A stretch of DNA of 64,000 bases from Bacteroidales bacterium (GTDB taxonomy: Bacteria > Bacteroidota > Bacteroidia > Bacteroidales > WCHB1-69): NCBI GenBank assembly GCA_017962845.1, contig JAGCUN010000035.1, forward strand, positions 62,001 to 126,000, in the 5' to 3' direction. A model generated the notes under the pieces. It was not told the origin of the DNA. It did not search any database and saw only the letters and a program-made list of their open reading frames with translations. The position numbers and the translations under genes are program-made. Positions 41,114 through 50,228 of this stretch are shown here, piece by piece (the stretch's first letter is position 1; every line of letters starts with the position of its first letter).

Positions 41114-43729
41114 ATGAATAAGCATATTGTCTATGTTCTTACTTGGGTTGTGGCTTTGTTTTGTATTGGTTTACAACCCGTTAAAGCGCAGAATGCCTCC
41201 ACGCAAGGAACCGATTTCTGGTTTGCCTTCATCAACAATAATGGTAGCAACCCCACGCAGACCTGTCTGATTTTGTCGGCGGAGCGGGCGTGCAGTGTCA
41301 TCGTGACGAACCCGAATACGGGTTGGCAGACCAGTGCGACAATCCCTGCCGGTGGTCGTGTGGACGTAGATATTCCGTTGGCACAGGGGTATCATTCCTC
41401 CACCACTGATGGTGTGGCCTACAACCTGGGTTGTCACGTGGTGGCCTCCGACACCATCTCGGCTTATACGATGAACTACCGCGATGCCTCTTTCGATGGC
41501 GGTCATCTGCTGCCGACCAGCACCCTGGGCGATGAGTATATGCTTGAGACCATTCCTCCTGGATTGAACGGCAGTGTGGCGATGCTGCTGGCCACGCAAG
41601 ACAATACGGTGATAGAGGTCACTCCTTCAGCTCCCACCACCAACGGCTGGAGCGCAGGCAGTACGAATACCGTCACGCTCAATGCCGGACAGGTATATCA
41701 ATTTAACACCACCAGTACTGACGGCACCTTATCGGGCACGCACATTCAATCACAGGACTGTAAGCCGATCGCCGTGTTCGCAGGAGGCAAGTGCGCACAG
41801 GCTCCGTCAGGCTGCACCTACTGCGACCACATTTACGAACCCATGATTCCCGTGATTTACTGGGGAAATCATTTCGCAGTCACTACTTCGCAGACCCGTA
41901 CCAAAGATGTGGTGCGTGTGACGGCTAAGAATGCGGGCACCACGGTCACCAAGAACGGCACTGTAGTGGCCAACCTGAATGCGGGTGGCACTTACCACTT
42001 TGAACTTACATCCAGTGAGGGCTCTTGCTACATTGAGACCTCCGGTCCGGCAGTGTGCTACCTCTATATCACAGGGCAGAGCTGCGGTGGCGGTTCAGGA
42101 GACCCCTCCATGGTCTATATCGCTCCTATAGAGCAGAACATCAAGAAGATAACATTCGGAACATACGAGTATTCAGGCAATACTACCAATCACTTTGTGA
42201 ATGTGGTGACCCGAACTGACAATGTCTCCTCGATGCGCTTGGATGGAAACGATGTGAGTGGACAGTTCACCACACTGACGGGAAATGCCCAATACTCTTT
42301 CGCCCGCATCTCTATCTCCCATGCCACGCACACCCTGCAATGCGACAGCGGTTTGGTGGCGCATGTGTATGGCCTCTACAATGTGACTTCGTATGGATAT
42401 TCGGTGGGTTCGAGTGCTATCAACCTGACATCCAGCATGTATGTCAACAATGTCAATACAGTCGAGATTCCTGATAATCAGTTGTATTGTGTGAATCGCA
42501 ACATTGATTTCGAAGTTCAGCTGAACTATCCCTACAACAATATTGAATGGGATTTCGGAGATGGCGCCACCAGCAACACGAACCCGACCTCTCATATTTA
42601 TGATACCTGCGGATCCTATCATGTGACAGTAATTATTGAGCGTGTGGGGCAGGACAACTGCTACGGCAACATCTACGACACCCTTTACACCAATGTGAAT
42701 TTGCCGCCGACTGGCACCATTCTGAGGTATGTACCGCTATGCGCAGGTGGAACATACGATTTCTACGGCGAAATTCTTGATGAGCCAGGCGTTTACACAC
42801 ATACTGTGGAGACAGGAAGCGATTGCGACTCCGTTATCGAGCTGCATCTCTCCATCGTACCCACCGACCCGATTCCCATTTACGCCTCCATTTGTCCAGG
42901 AGAGACGTATTGGTTCAACGGCCGAAGCTACAACCAGGTAGGCATCTATTACGACACAGTAGCCACTGCTGCAGGCTGTGACAGTATTGTGGAATTGCAC
43001 TTGAATTACTCCACCATTCCGAGTGTGAATCTCGGCAGCGACAAGGTGCTATGTAGCAGTGCCGATTTCCCGGTTCTCTTGTCGCCGTCGGTTACAGGAG
43101 GTGGCAGCAATGCTACCTATGCGTGGAGCACGGGCGAGACCACCCGAACCATTGAAGCCCATCAGGCAGGCACCTATCAGGTGACGGTGACCAACGAGGC
43201 CGGCTGCTTCGGCTCCGGCAGCGTTGACATCCGCGTGCAGGCAGCGCTCACTTTGGAGATTGAGCAGACCGAGGATTTCTGTGACAATGGCGTTACCACG
43301 CTCGTCGCCCATACCAACGCTCCGCATTTGCAGTGGAGTACGGGCGAGAGTGCGAGCGAGATCGTCATACATGGTTACGGCCGCTACTATGTGCGCGCCT
43401 ACGACGGCCCGTGTGAGGTGTCGAGCAATATCGACATTCCGCGCTGTCCCTTCAACCTCTATTTCCCCAACTGCATCACCGCCACCTTCGACGATGGCGT
43501 GAACGACTACTTCTTCATGTCGGATCCGAGCCTGGTGACCGAGTTCGAGATATGGATCTACGACCGTTGGGGCATGCTGGTATATCACTCCACCGACCCC
43601 CACTTCCAGTGGGACGGTACAGTGAACGGCAAGGTGGCCGCCAACAACGAGTTCTCATGGAGGGCTTTCGCCAAGCCGAAGACAGAAGATAAGAAGTACA
43701 GTTTCTTCGGAAGTGTGCTGGTATTGTAA
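41114..43729 (+). CDS. Large surface protein: IgGFc-binding-like domain, PKD, T9SS type B C-terminus
   Basis: Start at the ATG at 41114 (MNKHIVYVLTWVVALFCIGL); 871 residues. After a signal peptide, GTDFWFAFINNNG begins an IgGFc-binding-protein-like N-terminal domain of about 330 residues, rich in Thr/Gly. A PKD domain follows (IEWDFGDGATSNTNPTSHIY at about 475-495), then two repeats of a Cys-containing unit (LCAGGTYDFYGE.. and ICPGETYWFNGR..), an Ig-like unit with AGTYQVTVTNEAGC, and a gliding-motility-type CTD (FPNCITATFDDGVNDYF ... WDGTVNGKVAANNEF). It is a T9SS type B adhesin candidate. Monocistronic. Confidence 0.85.
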   Translation: MNKHIVYVLTWVVALFCIGLQPVKAQNASTQGTDFWFAFINNNGSNPTQTCLILSAERACSVIVTNPNTGWQTSATIPAGGRVDVDIPLAQGYHSSTTDGVAYNLGCHVVASDTISAYTMNYRDASFDGGHLLPTSTLGDEYMLETIPPGLNGSVAMLLATQDNTVIEVTPSAPTTNGWSAGSTNTVTLNAGQVYQFNTTSTDGTLSGTHIQSQDCKPIAVFAGGKCAQAPSGCTYCDHIYEPMIPVIYWGNHFAVTTSQTRTKDVVRVTAKNAGTTVTKNGTVVANLNAGGTYHFELTSSEGSCYIETSGPAVCYLYITGQSCGGGSGDPSMVYIAPIEQNIKKITFGTYEYSGNTTNHFVNVVTRTDNVSSMRLDGNDVSGQFTTLTGNAQYSFARISISHATHTLQCDSGLVAHVYGLYNVTSYGYSVGSSAINLTSSMYVNNVNTVEIPDNQLYCVNRNIDFEVQLNYPYNNIEWDFGDGATSNTNPTSHIYDTCGSYHVTVIIERVGQDNCYGNIYDTLYTNVNLPPTGTILRYVPLCAGGTYDFYGEILDEPGVYTHTVETGSDCDSVIELHLSIVPTDPIPIYASICPGETYWFNGRSYNQVGIYYDTVATAAGCDSIVELHLNYSTIPSVNLGSDKVLCSSADFPVLLSPSVTGGGSNATYAWSTGETTRTIEAHQAGTYQVTVTNEAGCFGSGSVDIRVQAALTLEIEQTEDFCDNGVTTLVAHTNAPHLQWSTGESASEIVIHGYGRYYVRAYDGPCEVSSNIDIPRCPFNLYFPNCITATFDDGVNDYFFMSDPSLVTEFEIWIYDRWGMLVYHSTDPHFQWDGTVNGKVAANNEFSWRAFAKPKTEDKKYSFFGSVLVL

Positions 43730-43737
43730 ATCATCAA

Positions 43738-43760
43738 GACGCTGCAAAGCGTCTTTTTTT
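43738..43760 (+). terminator. Intrinsic terminator after the T9SS type B gene
   Basis: Stem GACGCT/AGCGTC with a 4-nt GCAA loop, followed by seven T residues, 9 bp after the stop. Confidence 0.9.
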
Positions 43761-43848
43761 ATATTTGTTGAATAATATATGATGTTGGTTATAATAAAGT
43801 AATTGTTTATTGAAAATCTCAATTATTAATCATTAAAAATAAATTACT

Positions 43849-44391
43849 ATGAAAAAGAAAATTTTTTTAGCAGTTTTTAGTGTGATGTTCTGTGTATCTG
43901 CCGCATTTGCGCAGGCTCCCTACAAACACAGTATCGGTGCTACTGTTGGCTCTATGCAGGCCTTTTCTTACAAGACCTTCGTGACCGACCATTTCGCTAT
44001 CCAAGTGGATTTGGGTACCAAAATCACCCATACCGATGGTGAAAATATCAGAGGTATCAATATTTGGGATTTGGAGTTGAATCCGAATTTCATGTACGAG
44101 GGCAACTTCGTGGCCGGTCTCTATGGCTTTGCCGGTGGTGGTGTAAGCCTGGGGTATTCGTGGGATGCCTGGATGCCTCATTACCATTATTATAGTCATA
44201 ATTGGGATTTAGGTAAATTCGGCATCAATGCCATTTTGGGATTGGAGTACAAACTGAATATCCCCCTTACCCTTCAGTTGGATTTCCGTCCTGGTTACGG
44301 TATGCTTTTTGGCGAAGAGTATTGGGGACGTGCTAACGTGTGGAACTACTTCGACTGGAGCCTGAATGCCGGAGTACGGTACACATTTTAG
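43849..44391 (+). CDS. Small outer-membrane beta-barrel protein
   Basis: A 180-residue protein with signal peptide MKKKIFLAVFSVMFCVSAAFAQ and a barrel of about eight strands: HSIGATVGSMQAFSYKTF, FAIQVDLGTKIT, YEGNFVAGLYGFAGGGVSLG, PLTLQLDFRPGYGMLF, and the terminal strand LNAGVRYTF with C-terminal Phe, a normal assembly signal. It has a terminator immediately downstream and stands alone. Ligand unknown. Confidence 0.75.
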   Translation: MKKKIFLAVFSVMFCVSAAFAQAPYKHSIGATVGSMQAFSYKTFVTDHFAIQVDLGTKITHTDGENIRGINIWDLELNPNFMYEGNFVAGLYGFAGGGVSLGYSWDAWMPHYHYYSHNWDLGKFGINAILGLEYKLNIPLTLQLDFRPGYGMLFGEEYWGRANVWNYFDWSLNAGVRYTF

Positions 44392-44448
44392 AGATTTGAG
44401 GCTCACTGACGCGAGCATCTAAAATTTGAAATTTTTGAAAAATATTGA

Positions 44449-44476
44449 ACGGGGAATGCCTGCATTTCCCGTTTTT
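44449..44476 (+). terminator. Intrinsic terminator between barrel gene and mutL
   Basis: ACGGGGAATGC/GCATTTCCCGT pair with one G-U, a 2-nt loop and a T5 run. The mutL promoter starts 6 bp after it, so the two units are isolated. Confidence 0.8.
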
Positions 44477-44481
44477 AATAG

Positions 44482-44489
44482 TATCTTTG
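44482..44489 (+). promoter_or_regulatory. Promoter -7 element (TATCTTTG) for mutL
   Basis: The plus strand reads ATAGTATCTTTGCACC. Start near 44496, leader about 16 nt. Confidence 0.65.
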
Positions 44490-44511
44490 CACCTCAATTC
44501 TAAATGACGAA

Positions 44512-46344
44512 ATGATGGAAGATATTATCAGATTGTTGCCGGAGGCGGTGGCCAACCAGATTGCGGCTGGCGAGGTGGTGCAGCGGCCCGCCTCTGCTGT
44601 TAAGGAACTGTTAGAGAATGCGGTGGACGCGGGTGGCAAGAACATCCAGCTGGTGGTGAAGGATGCGGGCCGCACGCTCATCCAGGTGATTGATGATGGC
44701 AAGGGAATGAGTTTCAACGATGCAAGGCTCTGTTTCGAGCGTCATGCCACCTCCAAGATTCGTAGCGCGGAGGATCTGTTTTCCATTCATACTAAAGGAT
44801 TTAGAGGCGAGGCTCTGGCTTCCATCGCCGCTATCGCCCATGTGGAGCTGAAAACCAAGCGGGCGGAGGATGAAACGGGCACGGTGGTGCTGATTGAGGG
44901 CGGTGAGGTGAAGGAACAGAGTCCGACCACCACGGCCAACGGCACCAGCATATCGGTGTGCAACCTTTTCTTCAACGTGCCGGCACGCCGCAACTTCCTC
45001 AAGTCAGACAACACTGAGTTCGGCTGCATCGAGGAGGAATTCATCCGGGTGGCCCTCATCCATCCCGACATCGCCTTCACCCTCTACCACAATGGCAAAC
45101 TTACCTACCAGCTCAAAGAGGGCAACTTCAAACAGCGTATCATCGGCATCTTCGGCAGTCATTTCAACGATAGAATTTTCCCCATCGAGCAAGAAACCAA
45201 CTATATCAAAATTACGGGATTTTTGGGGAAGCCCGAATCGGCCAAGAAGAAACGGGCGGAGCAGTATATGTTTATCAATCACAGATTTATAAAAAATAGC
45301 TCGCTGCATTTCGCCATCGAGTCGGCCTACGAGCAAGTGCTGCCCGACGGCACGCATCCCCTCTACTTCCTCTCCATTGAGCTGGATCCGGCCACGGTGG
45401 ATGTGAACGTGAGTCCTACCAAAGTGGATATCAAGTTGCAGGACGACCGGGTGGTGTATGGCTTCCTCTTCGCCGCCGTGAAGAAGGCGATTGGCGAGTT
45501 CTCGCTGATTCCGCAGTTAGACTTCGACTACGACACGGATCTGGATCTGAACAACGTGCCGCAAAACGGTCCGATACGGGTACCGCAGGTGTCGTTGAGC
45601 CCGGGTTACAACCCGTTCAACAGCTTCTCGAATCCCCGTTCCACCTACCAGCAGCCGAGCCACCATTCCACAAGCGCTAATCCCGATTGGGACAGTTTCT
45701 TGAAAGGGATTAAAGAGACGGAAGTGACGGTTGCCCAGCCCGAAGAGCAGAAGGTAATGCAGTTTGAAGACTCGGCACAGGATATGCTGGCGGAGGTTAC
45801 CTCTTATATTGTGGTACAGAAGCGCTATCTTTTTGTCTCATTGCAAGATAAGATGCATGTCATCGACATTGTACGGGCAAATGAGCGCATCATTTACGAA
45901 AATTATCTCCAGGCGCTCAAGGACCAGCCCGTTACTGTGCAGCAGTCGCTCTTCCCAGAGACGGTGGTGCTGAGCGGTGCGCGTGCCGAACTGCTCACCG
46001 AAATTCGTGGCGACCTATTGAAGTTAGGCTACGACATCGAGCCGATGGGTGGCGGCAACTTTGCGGTCAATGGCACGCCCCACGATGAGGAAGCCGGCGA
46101 CATGCAGACAATGGTGGAGAATCTGCTGGACGAATATCAATCTCACCTCATCTCGCACCGTGCTGAACGCGACAAGAACTTGGCTCTCAGCCTCGCCCAT
46201 CAGAAAAAGGCGGTGATGAAGCCGCTGTCTAACCTGCAGGAAGTCAATCATTTCTTGCAGCAGCTGTTCGCCTGTCTGCTGCCTTCCATCACCCCGTCGG
46301 GCAAGAAGGTTTTTGAAGTAGTGGATGTGGAGAAGATGTTCTAA
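44512..46344 (+). CDS. mutL: DNA mismatch repair endonuclease MutL
   Basis: A 610-residue GHKL ATPase. N-terminal motifs are IAAGEVVQRPASAVKELLEN (motif I), DDGKGM (II) and TKGFRGEALASIAAI (III); VDVNVSPTKVDIKL is the transducer strand. After a linker of about 120 residues rich in Pro/Asn/Ser comes the C-terminal dimerisation domain, including QSLFPETVVL and ACLLPSITPSGKKV-type segments. MutL couples MutS mismatch recognition to strand incision. I do not see the DQHAxxER endonuclease motif in the C-terminal part, only the position-equivalent DIVRANERIIYENY, so nuclease activity is uncertain. Confidence 0.95.
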   Translation: MMEDIIRLLPEAVANQIAAGEVVQRPASAVKELLENAVDAGGKNIQLVVKDAGRTLIQVIDDGKGMSFNDARLCFERHATSKIRSAEDLFSIHTKGFRGEALASIAAIAHVELKTKRAEDETGTVVLIEGGEVKEQSPTTTANGTSISVCNLFFNVPARRNFLKSDNTEFGCIEEEFIRVALIHPDIAFTLYHNGKLTYQLKEGNFKQRIIGIFGSHFNDRIFPIEQETNYIKITGFLGKPESAKKKRAEQYMFINHRFIKNSSLHFAIESAYEQVLPDGTHPLYFLSIELDPATVDVNVSPTKVDIKLQDDRVVYGFLFAAVKKAIGEFSLIPQLDFDYDTDLDLNNVPQNGPIRVPQVSLSPGYNPFNSFSNPRSTYQQPSHHSTSANPDWDSFLKGIKETEVTVAQPEEQKVMQFEDSAQDMLAEVTSYIVVQKRYLFVSLQDKMHVIDIVRANERIIYENYLQALKDQPVTVQQSLFPETVVLSGARAELLTEIRGDLLKLGYDIEPMGGGNFAVNGTPHDEEAGDMQTMVENLLDEYQSHLISHRAERDKNLALSLAHQKKAVMKPLSNLQEVNHFLQQLFACLLPSITPSGKKVFEVVDVEKMF

Positions 46345-46361
46345 TATTGAGAATAAGTATA

Positions 46362-47159
46362 TCACTTACTTTCAATAAGTTTCTGCAATTCTTCCATCTT
46401 CTGTTCCAGTGATTTCTGGTTGTCGGCGATGGCCTGTTCCATCTTGTTGAGTTGGGCTTTCACGTCATCGTTGTTGTCGGCGGCCAGCGCGTCCACAAAA
46501 ATGGAGTTAATCAGCGACATGCCGATGATACCGCCACCGATGAGTAGCAGGCAGAAATAGATTCGGATGAGATGCGACCAGACCGCAGGCAAATGTCCCG
46601 CCACAGCATTGGGTATTTCGTACCATCCTTCAACGGTGAAAAGCTGGAAGACAGCATAGATGGCATCAAGCGGGGTGGCGAAATATTGGGGAGCTGCCTG
46701 TCCGAACAAAGCACTATTGAACATGGCAATCACCACAATGATAATAAAATAGCCGATCAGGAAGCCGGCAGACTGTCGCAAGGCCAACTTGAATCCCTTC
46801 CAGATCTCCTTGATATTGGGGAAATGGCGTACGGTACGGAAGGACTTGAACACTCGCAAGGCTCTCAAAGTGATGAGGATACTCATGTTGCCGGCTGCGG
46901 GCAGGAAGTACACCAGCACGGCGGGCAGTGTGAGCAGAGTCACCGAACCGTCGAGGATGTTCCAACCGTCGCGCCAATAACCCTTGAATCCATATTCGCG
47001 GTGTTTCACCACCATCTCCACAACAAAAATCAGGGTACACAAAGTGTCGATGATGCCCATCGCAACATTCTCAATGCCGCAACCTTGCAGGAAGATAACC
47101 AGCACATTGAGAATCACCACGCAAAGCATAGCTTTCTCGTTAAGGAATAGTTTTCGCAT
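46362..47159 (-). CDS. Voltage-gated cation channel, BacNaV-like (6-TM)
   Basis: Read from the ATG at 47159 (MRKLFLNEKAMLCVVILNVL); a GTG at 47222 would put the start almost on the transcription start. 265 residues in the Ion_trans fold: a voltage sensor with S4 TLRALRVFKSFRTVRHFP (Arg/Lys every third position), S5, and pore FQLFTVEGWYEIP, whose T-V-E-G-W matches the TLESW sodium filter of bacterial NaV channels. S6 follows, then a C-terminal coiled coil (KAQLNKMEQAIADNQKSLEQ) of the kind that tetramerises BacNaV. Sodium selectivity is inferred from the filter. It precedes a second channel gene on the same strand. Confidence 0.85.
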   Translation of the reverse strand: MRKLFLNEKAMLCVVILNVLVIFLQGCGIENVAMGIIDTLCTLIFVVEMVVKHREYGFKGYWRDGWNILDGSVTLLTLPAVLVYFLPAAGNMSILITLRALRVFKSFRTVRHFPNIKEIWKGFKLALRQSAGFLIGYFIIIVVIAMFNSALFGQAAPQYFATPLDAIYAVFQLFTVEGWYEIPNAVAGHLPAVWSHLIRIYFCLLLIGGGIIGMSLINSIFVDALAADNNDDVKAQLNKMEQAIADNQKSLEQKMEELQKLIESK

Positions 47160-47236
47160 AATCAATATTAAAGATTCAACATTAAAAATTCTATCATCAC
47201 TGATATTCAGTGGTTTATACACTGAAATGGAGATTG

Positions 47237-47244
47237 CAAATATA
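47237..47244 (-). promoter_or_regulatory. Promoter -7 element (TATATTTG) for the BacNaV-like channel
   Basis: The minus strand reads GTTGTATATTTGCAATC; start near 47230, leader about 70 nt to the ATG at 47159. Confidence 0.55.
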
Positions 47245-47261
47245 CAACCGAATTTTTATTC

Positions 47262-47573
47262 TTATATCGCATCCACGGTCACCATAATTCCAAGGATGGC
47301 AAATGGGATGAAAGCGAACTTGAAGCCGTAGCCGAAGGCGCTGCCCACATAGTTTTCAAACAGACCTGTTTTCGATTTGATCCAGAACCAGCGGGGCGGC
47401 ACTTCGTATTTCCATGCCAAAAGTCCGAAAATGAAACCTACGATGAAGCATCCCAGACTGCCCCAAAGGCAGAGTTCAAACGGGGCGTCGTCAAGTCCCC
47501 ATCCCATACCAATGATTCCTAAAATGGTGACGATGGGCAAAAGGATGTTTATGAACCAAATAAGTACTACCAT
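47262..47573 (-). CDS. Small membrane protein between two channel genes
   Basis: A 103-residue protein with three predicted TM helices (about 3-24, 33-52, 80-100); the loop KYEVPPRWFWIKSKTGLFEN is the only strongly polar part. No known family. It lies 35 nt after the K+-channel-like gene on the same strand, so an accessory role to a channel is possible but only positional inference. Confidence 0.6.
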   Translation of the reverse strand: MVVLIWFINILLPIVTILGIIGMGWGLDDAPFELCLWGSLGCFIVGFIFGLLAWKYEVPPRWFWIKSKTGLFENYVGSAFGYGFKFAFIPFAILGIMVTVDAI

Positions 47574-47608
47574 GATTTTTTATATTTATTCTATAGATGT
47601 GCAAATAA

Positions 47609-49324
47609 CTAATTGACATAGTCCCCCATGCCGAAATCGTGTCCTCCGGCCGGACGCGTAAGCATTTCCGGAGGAACGGGTTTCTCAACGCTGGACTCAA
47701 TATTGCGGTTGATGACATCCGCAATGGTTTTGGCAGAATACAATTTCTTTGAATCCAAGATATTTACCTTTGATTCAAATCTCAATGCAAAAGCGTTTGG
47801 CTGTTTGATGAAGTGGACTATATTTGTCTTTGGATTCAGAGCGTAGTACTCGTTTTTGTCACAATGATATTCGAGCTTTTCCTCCATTTCACGGGACATA
47901 TCCTTATACAGCTGCTCAAACAGTTCGGTATTGCGAATCCTGATGTGGGGGTCGTCGTAAGCGGTATCGTGCTTGGTGGAACTATAGCAGAAGTGCAGTT
48001 GGTGAGGACGCGACATCGGCCCGACACTCGCCACCATCACAATGGCCCAACTGTCATCCCCTCTCGACAGACTGTCGATATCATCTAAAAATAGCTGCAT
48101 ATTGGGACAACTATCTTTCTTGGCGATATTGTAGTAAGTCACCGGATTGTCGGGGTCAACCTCTATCTCTTTGGAAACAAAGTTGAACCCACCGATTTTG
48201 GCAATGTGGTAGGCATACCAGCTGCTGACAGGTTCCGAGGGACCGGAAGTGCAGATGATGGTGACTTTTGAATTCCGGTCAATGCAGCAACCGTAGGGGC
48301 GGTTTTTGAAATAGTTGACCACTACAATTTTATCTGCGGGATCGTCCTGCTTGTTGAAAGAATCGGCTAAATTGTACAGATGAAGGCAGTCAGAATTCTC
48401 GATGGCTTCAATGATATCGTTTTCCGGAATGAACTTTCTTGTTAAAATACTGTTCAGAGATTTGTAGGGGGGAACATGAAAAAAGTTGGTGTATTGCTGC
48501 TCCTTCTCAAATTTGAAGGAGTGGACAATGCGGCTGATGTTGTCCTGTATCTTCTTCTCATTTTGCTCCTCTTCCATCACCTCGGTGAATCCCGAGCCGA
48601 TGAGGCCTGCAGGCACGGCGAACATGGCAATGCCGAGCAGTCCGACGATGAATGCGATGACTTGTCCCACCGGGGTGATGGGTGGATAGACGCCATACCC
48701 GCCAGGATCCTGCACATACTGTATGAAAGGCCATATCAGCGAGTACCAGCCGTTGCTGTAAGCTTCCGGCTGCGCCTCATGTTCCACAAAAAACAGAATG
48801 AACGAAAGAATCAACGAGACAATGACGAGGAACTGCATGGAAACCAGCAGCTCGTTTTTCTTCGACCGGATGGCACTGGTAAGCAACTTGAACGAGTGCA
48901 TATAACGAAACACCCGCAACAAGCGGGCCACCCTCAATCCCTTAAACACCATAGTGGGCACGGGCATGAAGAAACCCAAATAGAACGGATAGGTGGAAAG
49001 GAAGTCAATGAGGCCGTAAAAACTGAAGCAGTACCGCACCCGTCCTCGGAAACCTTTGTACTTGGGGTCGAGCATGTCGGCGTTCCAGATGCGCAGGGTC
49101 ACTTCTATCGTGAAGAAAATCTGCGTGATCCAGTCCACCACCTTCAGTACAGGTTCGTACTTCGCGGTTACAGAGTCGAAGGTGGTGAGGAATACCTCGA
49201 TGGTGCTGAGCACGATGAAGCCGATAATGACATAATCGACGATGTTGTGCCATTGCTTGGTGTGCAGGTTGTCGTCGAAGACGCGGTTGAGTTCCTGCTT
49301 GAAGCTCTTGATTTTTGGGTTCAT
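47609..49324 (-). CDS. Voltage-gated K+-channel-like protein with long C-terminal domain
   Basis: A 571-residue protein. Six TM helices in the first 260 residues: S4 is GLRVARLLRVFRYMHSFKLL; the pore helix and filter are DPGGYGVYPPITPVGQ, in which GYG and P.TP.G match the K+ filter (TxGYGDxxPxTxxG), with the canonical Thr replaced; S6 ends FAVPAGLIGSGF, a K+-channel gate signature. The C-terminal 300 residues form a cytoplasmic domain I do not recognise, with IVVVNYFKNRPYGCCIDRNS and MVASVGPMSRPHQLHFCY. Likely potassium-selective. Transcribed away from the 50-codon gene and towards the small membrane protein. Confidence 0.85.
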   Translation of the reverse strand: MNPKIKSFKQELNRVFDDNLHTKQWHNIVDYVIIGFIVLSTIEVFLTTFDSVTAKYEPVLKVVDWITQIFFTIEVTLRIWNADMLDPKYKGFRGRVRYCFSFYGLIDFLSTYPFYLGFFMPVPTMVFKGLRVARLLRVFRYMHSFKLLTSAIRSKKNELLVSMQFLVIVSLILSFILFFVEHEAQPEAYSNGWYSLIWPFIQYVQDPGGYGVYPPITPVGQVIAFIVGLLGIAMFAVPAGLIGSGFTEVMEEEQNEKKIQDNISRIVHSFKFEKEQQYTNFFHVPPYKSLNSILTRKFIPENDIIEAIENSDCLHLYNLADSFNKQDDPADKIVVVNYFKNRPYGCCIDRNSKVTIICTSGPSEPVSSWYAYHIAKIGGFNFVSKEIEVDPDNPVTYYNIAKKDSCPNMQLFLDDIDSLSRGDDSWAIVMVASVGPMSRPHQLHFCYSSTKHDTAYDDPHIRIRNTELFEQLYKDMSREMEEKLEYHCDKNEYYALNPKTNIVHFIKQPNAFALRFESKVNILDSKKLYSAKTIADVINRNIESSVEKPVPPEMLTRPAGGHDFGMGDYVN

Positions 49325-49347
49325 ACCTACTTATTTTGTGTTATCCA

Positions 49348-49500
49348 CTAGAAACCATATATGCAAGAACCGATCAGGAATGCGCCCACATAGGCGAGTG
49401 TCTCAGTACCATCGTTCAAGTAATGGTTCGAAATAAAGGCCACGCCGGTAACCAGCATTACAATGAATACAATCAGTAGAATAAGAATTGAGTTTTTCAT
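49348..49500 (-). CDS. Fifty-residue single-TM protein, easily missed
   Basis: An ATG at 49498-49500 opens a 50-residue frame ending at TAG 49348: MKNSILILLIVFIVMLVTGV, then AFISNHYLNDGTETLAY and a second hydrophobic end VGAFLIGSCIYGF. One strong TM helix at residues 4-24 and a hydrophobic C-terminus. It lies 23 nt upstream of the K+-channel-like gene and 8 nt after the basic coiled-coil gene, so it fits the operon spacing. Possibly a small channel-associated peptide; function unknown. Confidence 0.5.
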   Translation of the reverse strand: MKNSILILLIVFIVMLVTGVAFISNHYLNDGTETLAYVGAFLIGSCIYGF

Positions 49501-49508
49501 TTTTATTG

Positions 49509-49769
49509 TTATTTGCGTTTCGCTCTCTCCCGCTCCCGTTTCAGGGTCTCGTTGGTACGCTCAATTTCGCGTTTGAGGCTCTCGATGCGGCGGTCGTGGC
49601 TGGCCGCGCGGTCGATTTTGCTTTTGCGGTAGCTGGCCTTGCTGCTCGGAGTAGAGGCTCTCTTGACCAGGTCGGCATAATGCGCGTTGTCTTTTTTCTT
49701 GGCTTCGCGCTCTTTGGCCATATCGGCCCGCAGATCGATGAGGCGCTTGCGGTAATATTCTACGCTCAT
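49509..49769 (-). CDS. Small basic coiled-coil protein
   Basis: An 86-residue, highly charged protein (MSVEYYRKRLIDLRADMAKE ... RERERAKRK) with two heptad stretches separated by a short STPSSKASYRKS segment. Strongly basic C-terminus. No known family; nucleic-acid or membrane-surface binding is possible. It belongs to a group of small basic genes at 49.5-52.6 kb. Confidence 0.55.
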   Translation of the reverse strand: MSVEYYRKRLIDLRADMAKEREAKKKDNAHYADLVKRASTPSSKASYRKSKIDRAASHDRRIESLKREIERTNETLKRERERAKRK

Positions 49770-49784
49770 GGTGATTGGGTTTTA

Positions 49785-49820
49785 ATAAAAAGCCGACAGC
49801 AAGTTGCCCTGCTGCCGGCT
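49785..49820 (-). terminator. Terminator after the duplicated-domain gene
   Basis: AGCCGaCAGC and GCTGcCGGCT (49791-49820) pair around a 10-nt loop; on the minus strand the stem is followed by TTTTTATT. It lies 19 bp past the stop at 49839. Confidence 0.75.
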
Positions 49821-49838
49821 CGCATGTGAAATCAAAAA

Positions 49839-50186
49839 TTATTTGGCATATTTAGCCTTGAGGGCTTCCATGTCGGCTTTCTTGGCCTGCTTCGGAATTT
49901 CGGGCAGTTTGGCGAGGGTCATCTCGTCAAGGGCCAGTACCCAGTCGTCAGCGGAGGCGACCTGGACTTTCAGGCCGAAGTTGGTCATCATGTCCTTCTC
50001 GAAGCCGCCGACGGTCTTGCTGCCGCGGCACTCGTAGCTGCCGGTCTTGGTGGCGATTTCGCTCACTTTCTCGCTGCCGGTGAGGAGCTTGTTGCCCTGG
50101 TACACGCGCAGTGTGCCGCCGAATTCATCTTTGAAGTTCTTGCAAAGGGTTGACACCAGAAGGCGTCCGTCAACTTTAATTTCCAT
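49839..50186 (-). CDS. Protein of two tandem small domains (no tail)
   Basis: A 115-residue protein formed by two copies of one small beta-rich unit. Copy 1: IKVDGRLLVSTLCKNFKDEF then LRVYQG; copy 2: YECRGSKTVGGFEKDMMTNF then LKVQVA. Shared pattern: strand, x-G-x-K/R, hydrophobic, x-x-L/F-x-K-x-F, x-x-F, strand. The same duplicated unit forms the C-terminal half of the protein at 51592-52194. A short Lys/Ala-rich C-terminus (KQAKKADMEALKAKYAK) follows. I recognise no published family. It has its own terminator downstream. Confidence 0.65.
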   Translation of the reverse strand: MEIKVDGRLLVSTLCKNFKDEFGGTLRVYQGNKLLTGSEKVSEIATKTGSYECRGSKTVGGFEKDMMTNFGLKVQVASADDWVLALDEMTLAKLPEIPKQAKKADMEALKAKYAK

Positions 50187-50228
50187 AGTTTGAATGTTTT
50201 TGGTTAATAATAAGGTGAATTTAAAAGA

